Shown here piece by piece: positions 32,100 to 35,151 of a stretch of DNA of 35,151 nt. Location of the stretch: contig JAEUWP010000552.1 of the NCBI GenBank assembly GCA_018524725.1, positions 1 through 35,151 of the forward strand, given 5' to 3'. The stretch comes from Podaxis mareebaensis (lineage: Eukaryota > Basidiomycota > Agaricomycetes > Agaricales > Agaricaceae). The position numbers and the translations under genes were made by a program. The notes beneath the pieces are model-generated. The model ran no database searches, was not told the origin of the DNA, and worked only from the letters and a program-made list of their open reading frames with translations. Position 1 is the first letter of the stretch, and each line of letters opens with the position of its first letter.

Positions 32100-34892
32100 T
32101 CATGGGTAGTGTTTGCCATATAGGTTATTCTCGGTTACTGGAGTCAGTAAGGTGGCGTGGAATACGGGGTGAATTTTCCATGTTTTGGGTAACTTTAGTT
32201 TGAAGTTGACTGCGGATATCTTCTTGATGATTTCGAATGGTCCTTCGCGTTTCGGGGCAAGTTTCCTTGATTTGACTTGTAATGGAAGATTTCGGGTGTC
32301 TAACCATACTAGGTCTCCTGTGGAGTAGGTGGGGAGTCGGTAGTTGGCTGTGCATCTTGCCATAATTTGGCAAGCATGGTTGTGAGCTTGGATAGCACAG
32401 TGGCGAGCTTCCATTAATCAATCCATGCAGTTTTCGGTTGATGGGTTATTTGTGGGTTCCATTTCTGTTGGGAACGCTTTTGGGGTGTATCCTTAAAGTA
32501 ATTGGAATGGAGTTTTGGAGTGTCCAGCATGGGGACAGTTGTTGTGGCAGAATTCGTAAATTGGGAGGTACTTGCTCCATTCATTTGGGTCGCTTGAAGT
32601 GGCGATGGCGAGATAGGTCTCGATTTCTTGATTGAAACGTTCAGTGGATCCGTTGGTTTGCGGATGGTAAGCTGTAGAGTAGGCGGGCTTGATGTCGAGG
32701 AGTTTGTACAGTTCTCACATTGCTTTGGATGCGAATCGGGGGTCTTGATCTGAGATGACCTTATCGGGAAGGCCATAATGCGAAAATAGGCGGTTGACTA
32801 AAATAGATGCTATGACTTGGCTATCGGCAGTTTTCGTAGTAGGGGCTAAAATTATCCCCTTTGTTAGGCCATGGTCCACTATGGCCAAAATAGAATCATA
32901 GTTGTGGGATGGTGGTAGATCTGTGATAAGATCCATAGAGATTTGTGAAAATGGTCGTGTTGATTGAGGTGCTGGGATTGGTTGGTAAGGTTGTTTGTCT
33001 GGCCGTCTAATGATTTTGTGCCGTTGGCACATTGGGCAGCCTTTTACATATTCGGTGACGTAGTCCTTCATGGCTGGCCAGTAAACATATTTGGCGAGTT
33101 TGCATAGTGTTTCGGCTATTCCAGGGTGTCCTGCAGTTTGATGATCATGTACTCGTTGGAGTAATCTTCGGCGGAGTGATGGTTCATTTGGGATCAGGAT
33201 TCAATTCCCATTTGTAGGTAGTTCTTGATCCGGTGTGTCATCATCATTGGGGTCAATCATTTCTCGATGCTTCTTGATGATTTGTTTGTCATCTTCTGTA
33301 ATGATGGCGATCATTGATTGATCAAATACAGTGATGTCTTGGTTTTCTGTCTCTTGAGGTGCGTAGTCAGGTCGTCTCAATAGTGCATCTGCTGGTCCGT
33401 TCTTCTGACCAGGAATGTGCTTGATCTTGAGGTTGGGTTGGAAACGTTGCATGAATTGTACCCAGCGAACTTGTCGCTTGTTGAGGGTTTGGGGTTCCTT
33501 GTAACATGATAGGTTTTCATGGTCACTCCAGATGATGATTTCATGGGGTGATCCTTCAAGGTAGTGGCACCATGTGCACAGTGTGATAATAATAGCAAGC
33601 CATTCGAGTTCCAAGCAATGGTAGTTGCGTTCCATTGGGGTAAAAGCTTTGGAGTGGAAGGCTATCGGGCGATGAATGCCATTTTCATCTTTTTGGTAGA
33701 GCACAGCTCCTGCTGCATACTGCGATGCATCAGTTTTGATTTTGAAGGGTTGAGATGGGTTGGGTGCGATAAGAATAGGTCAATCTTCGAATTTCCTTTT
33801 GAGTTCATCAAAGGCTTGTTGGTGCTCAGGTTTCCATTCGAACTTGACATTCTTTGACATTAATGCATTAAGGGGTGCTGCGTGTTTAGAGTAATTTCGG
33901 ATGAATCGCCGGTAAAAGTTGCAGAATCCAATGAATTTTCGGACATCTCGTGTTGTCTTCGGTATAGGCCAGTTCTTGATTCCTTCGAGTTTGGCAGCAT
34001 CCATTTCAATTGATGTAGGAGTGACTACTGCTCCTAGGTATTCAATGCGTTGCTTTTTGAATTCACATTTCTCAGGTTTGAGGTATAAGTCGTGTTTTCA
34101 TAAGATGTCGAGTACTTCTCGAGTGATTTGTCATAGTTCTTCTCAGGTTTTGGCATGAATAAGGATGTCATCCATGTAGATGAGTACTTGTCCTCTTCGA
34201 ATAAGGTGGGTGAAGATATGATCCATCATAGATTGGAATGTCGCGGGGCTGTTGCACATTCCGAAGAACATGACTGTTGGTTCAAATAATCCTCTTGGTG
34301 TTTTGAAGGCTCCTTTCCATTGGTCACCTTCACGAATGCAGATGTTGTTATATCTGGCTTGTACGTCAAATTTCGTAAACCATTTCAATCCTTTGAGTTT
34401 GTCGAGTAGTGAAGATATGAGTGGTATTGGGTACGCGTTCTTGATTGTATGTGTGTTAAGGTAGCGGTAGTCTTGGCATGGTTGTAATTTGCCATCTTTC
34501 TTCCCTACGAAGAAGAAAGGTGATGCCATTGGTGATTCAGATGGACGAATGTATCTTTTAGCGAGATTCTCGTCGATGAATTTGTCGAGTTCTTGCATTT
34601 CTATGGGTGATAGTCGATAAGGTTTGAAAGACTTGGGTTCGAATGAATCTTTGAGTTCGATTTTGTGATCCCAAGGTCTACTTGGTGGAAATCGTGATGC
34701 TTTCTTTTTGGAAAATACGTCAAGGTAATCGTGGAATTCTTTTGGAACAACTTTTCGCGGGTCAGACTCTTTCTTCTGATCTCCATATTGCTGTGTGATA
34801 GCTTGTGAAGCATTTGCTTTAAAATTGATTTCCAGGAATGATTCGGGTTCCAACGTGATGTGATTAAGTTCGTCAGTTTCTTCTTCTTCCAT
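31899..34892 (-). pseudogene. Broken pol: reverse transcriptase, RNase H, integrase, chromodomain
   Basis: RT (about 33.78-34.89 kb) shows [28 protein letters not shown] and catalytic YMDD. RNase H (33.2-33.78 kb) shows TDASQYAAGAVLY and WSDHENL. Integrase (32.4-33.2 kb) has the HHCC finger (HDHQTAGHPG, CPMCQRHK), D in DLITDLP, SDQDPRF and the E of TERFNQE. A chromodomain ends the frame at 31899. Nine in-frame stops interrupt it: TGA at plus positions 34143, 34131, 34098, 33780, 33201, 32715, 32418 and 32100, and TAA at 32493. TGA at sites where relatives usually have Arg, and Gln or Leu where Arg or Ser is usual ([17 protein letters not shown]), fit CpG decay on both strands. Confidence 0.85.
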
Positions 34893-35151
34893 AGTGTGTT
34901 ACACTCCTCCTGTTTCCGTCGCCAGCCACGCCTCTCTCGTGTTCTTGCCTCATCGTTCATCGACTGTCTTCCCGCCTCCTGACTCCAAGCGTCCACCTTG
35001 ACCCACCTTCCATTGTCAACTTCGGCCTCACCTCGGATCTTCCGAAGGAGCACTATGTTTAGCACTCGGGCTCAGTGATATGTTGTGTATTAATAGTCTG
35101 CCTTCTGTAGATCTCATCTTACCTCGGGCTCGGTCATCTATACTTAGAGCA
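34893..35151. other. Sequence before RT: no gag or protease recognised
   Basis: In gypsy elements protease should lie directly before RT. This GC-rich stretch shows no DTG/DSG protease motif and no zinc knuckle; it has two near-copies of ctcgggctc (about 35067 and 35130). Either the element is cut here, an intron or insertion lies here, or the edge of the window hides the rest. Confidence 0.4.

Larger units (their letters stand above)
29006..34892 (-). mobile_element. Ty3/gypsy chromovirus-type retroelement, partial
   Basis: On the minus strand the order is reverse transcriptase, RNase H, integrase, chromodomain, three extra ORFs, 3-prime LTR. Integrase after RNase H and a C-terminal chromodomain mark a Ty3/gypsy chromovirus. 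Gag, protease and the 5-prime LTR are not in the window. The pol frame carries nine stops, so this copy is dead on its own. Confidence 0.85.

Noticed and set aside
31899..34892. TGA read as an amino acid (recoding)
   Set aside because: The intact nuclear genes here end at normal stops including TGA (gene C), and CpG decay explains the pol stops more simply.
1..35151. CRISPR array, operons or ribosome binding sites
   Set aside because: The window is a fungal nuclear sequence with spliced genes; no spaced direct repeats of CRISPR form were seen.

Overview
The window is eukaryotic and looks like an Agaricomycete-type basidiomycete: protein-coding genes are cut by many short GT-AG introns (mostly about 50-65 nt), there is a chromodomain Ty3/gypsy retroelement and a TA-flanked pogo-like DNA transposon, and old copies have lost CpG dinucleotides. 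I cannot assign a species. No rRNA, tRNA or CRISPR array was found.

Left part (about 0.65-18 kb) is a gene cluster built on one protein family. Gene A (minus, 10844 to 656) can be read as a single intact 37-exon gene of 2,742 codons: every exon junction I placed keeps frame. It has an N-terminal metallo-beta-lactamase (MBL) fold hydrolase, a proline/lysine linker, a roughly 1,500-residue core of repeated beta-rich segments ending in a long amphipathic helical region, and three C-terminal copies of a roughly 180-residue repeat. Gene B (minus, 14544 to 12156, 589 aa) and gene C (plus, 15496 to 17942, 613 aa) are divergent neighbours, each made almost only of three copies of the same repeat. A hallmark is a tiny exon (29 nt, or 26/32/35) in the same place in eight of the nine intact repeats. 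The function of the repeat is unknown to me; the gene set suggests one MBL enzyme with matching free repeat proteins.

Middle part (about 19-28.3 kb) holds dead relatives: an MBL 5-prime fragment (19.2-19.6 kb), two decayed tri-repeat genes (D, plus, 23.0-24.7 kb; E, minus, 28.3-26.1 kb) and between them a fragment of a second gene A (25.2-25.7 kb). From about 20.65 to 28.99 kb CpG is nearly absent, and direct comparison with gene A shows CpG replaced by TpG or CpA. A 1,205-bp pogo/Tc1-mariner-like element (21779-22983) sits exactly at the splice acceptor of gene D's tiny exon, and a possible second TIR element lies at 20552-21545.

Right part (29-34.9 kb) is a minus-strand chromovirus-type gypsy retroelement with a likely 3-prime LTR, reverse transcriptase, RNase H, integrase and chromodomain, plus three extra ORFs between pol and the LTR. 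Its pol frame has nine in-frame stops, eight of them TGA, fitting CGA to TGA decay; gag and protease are not seen in the window.
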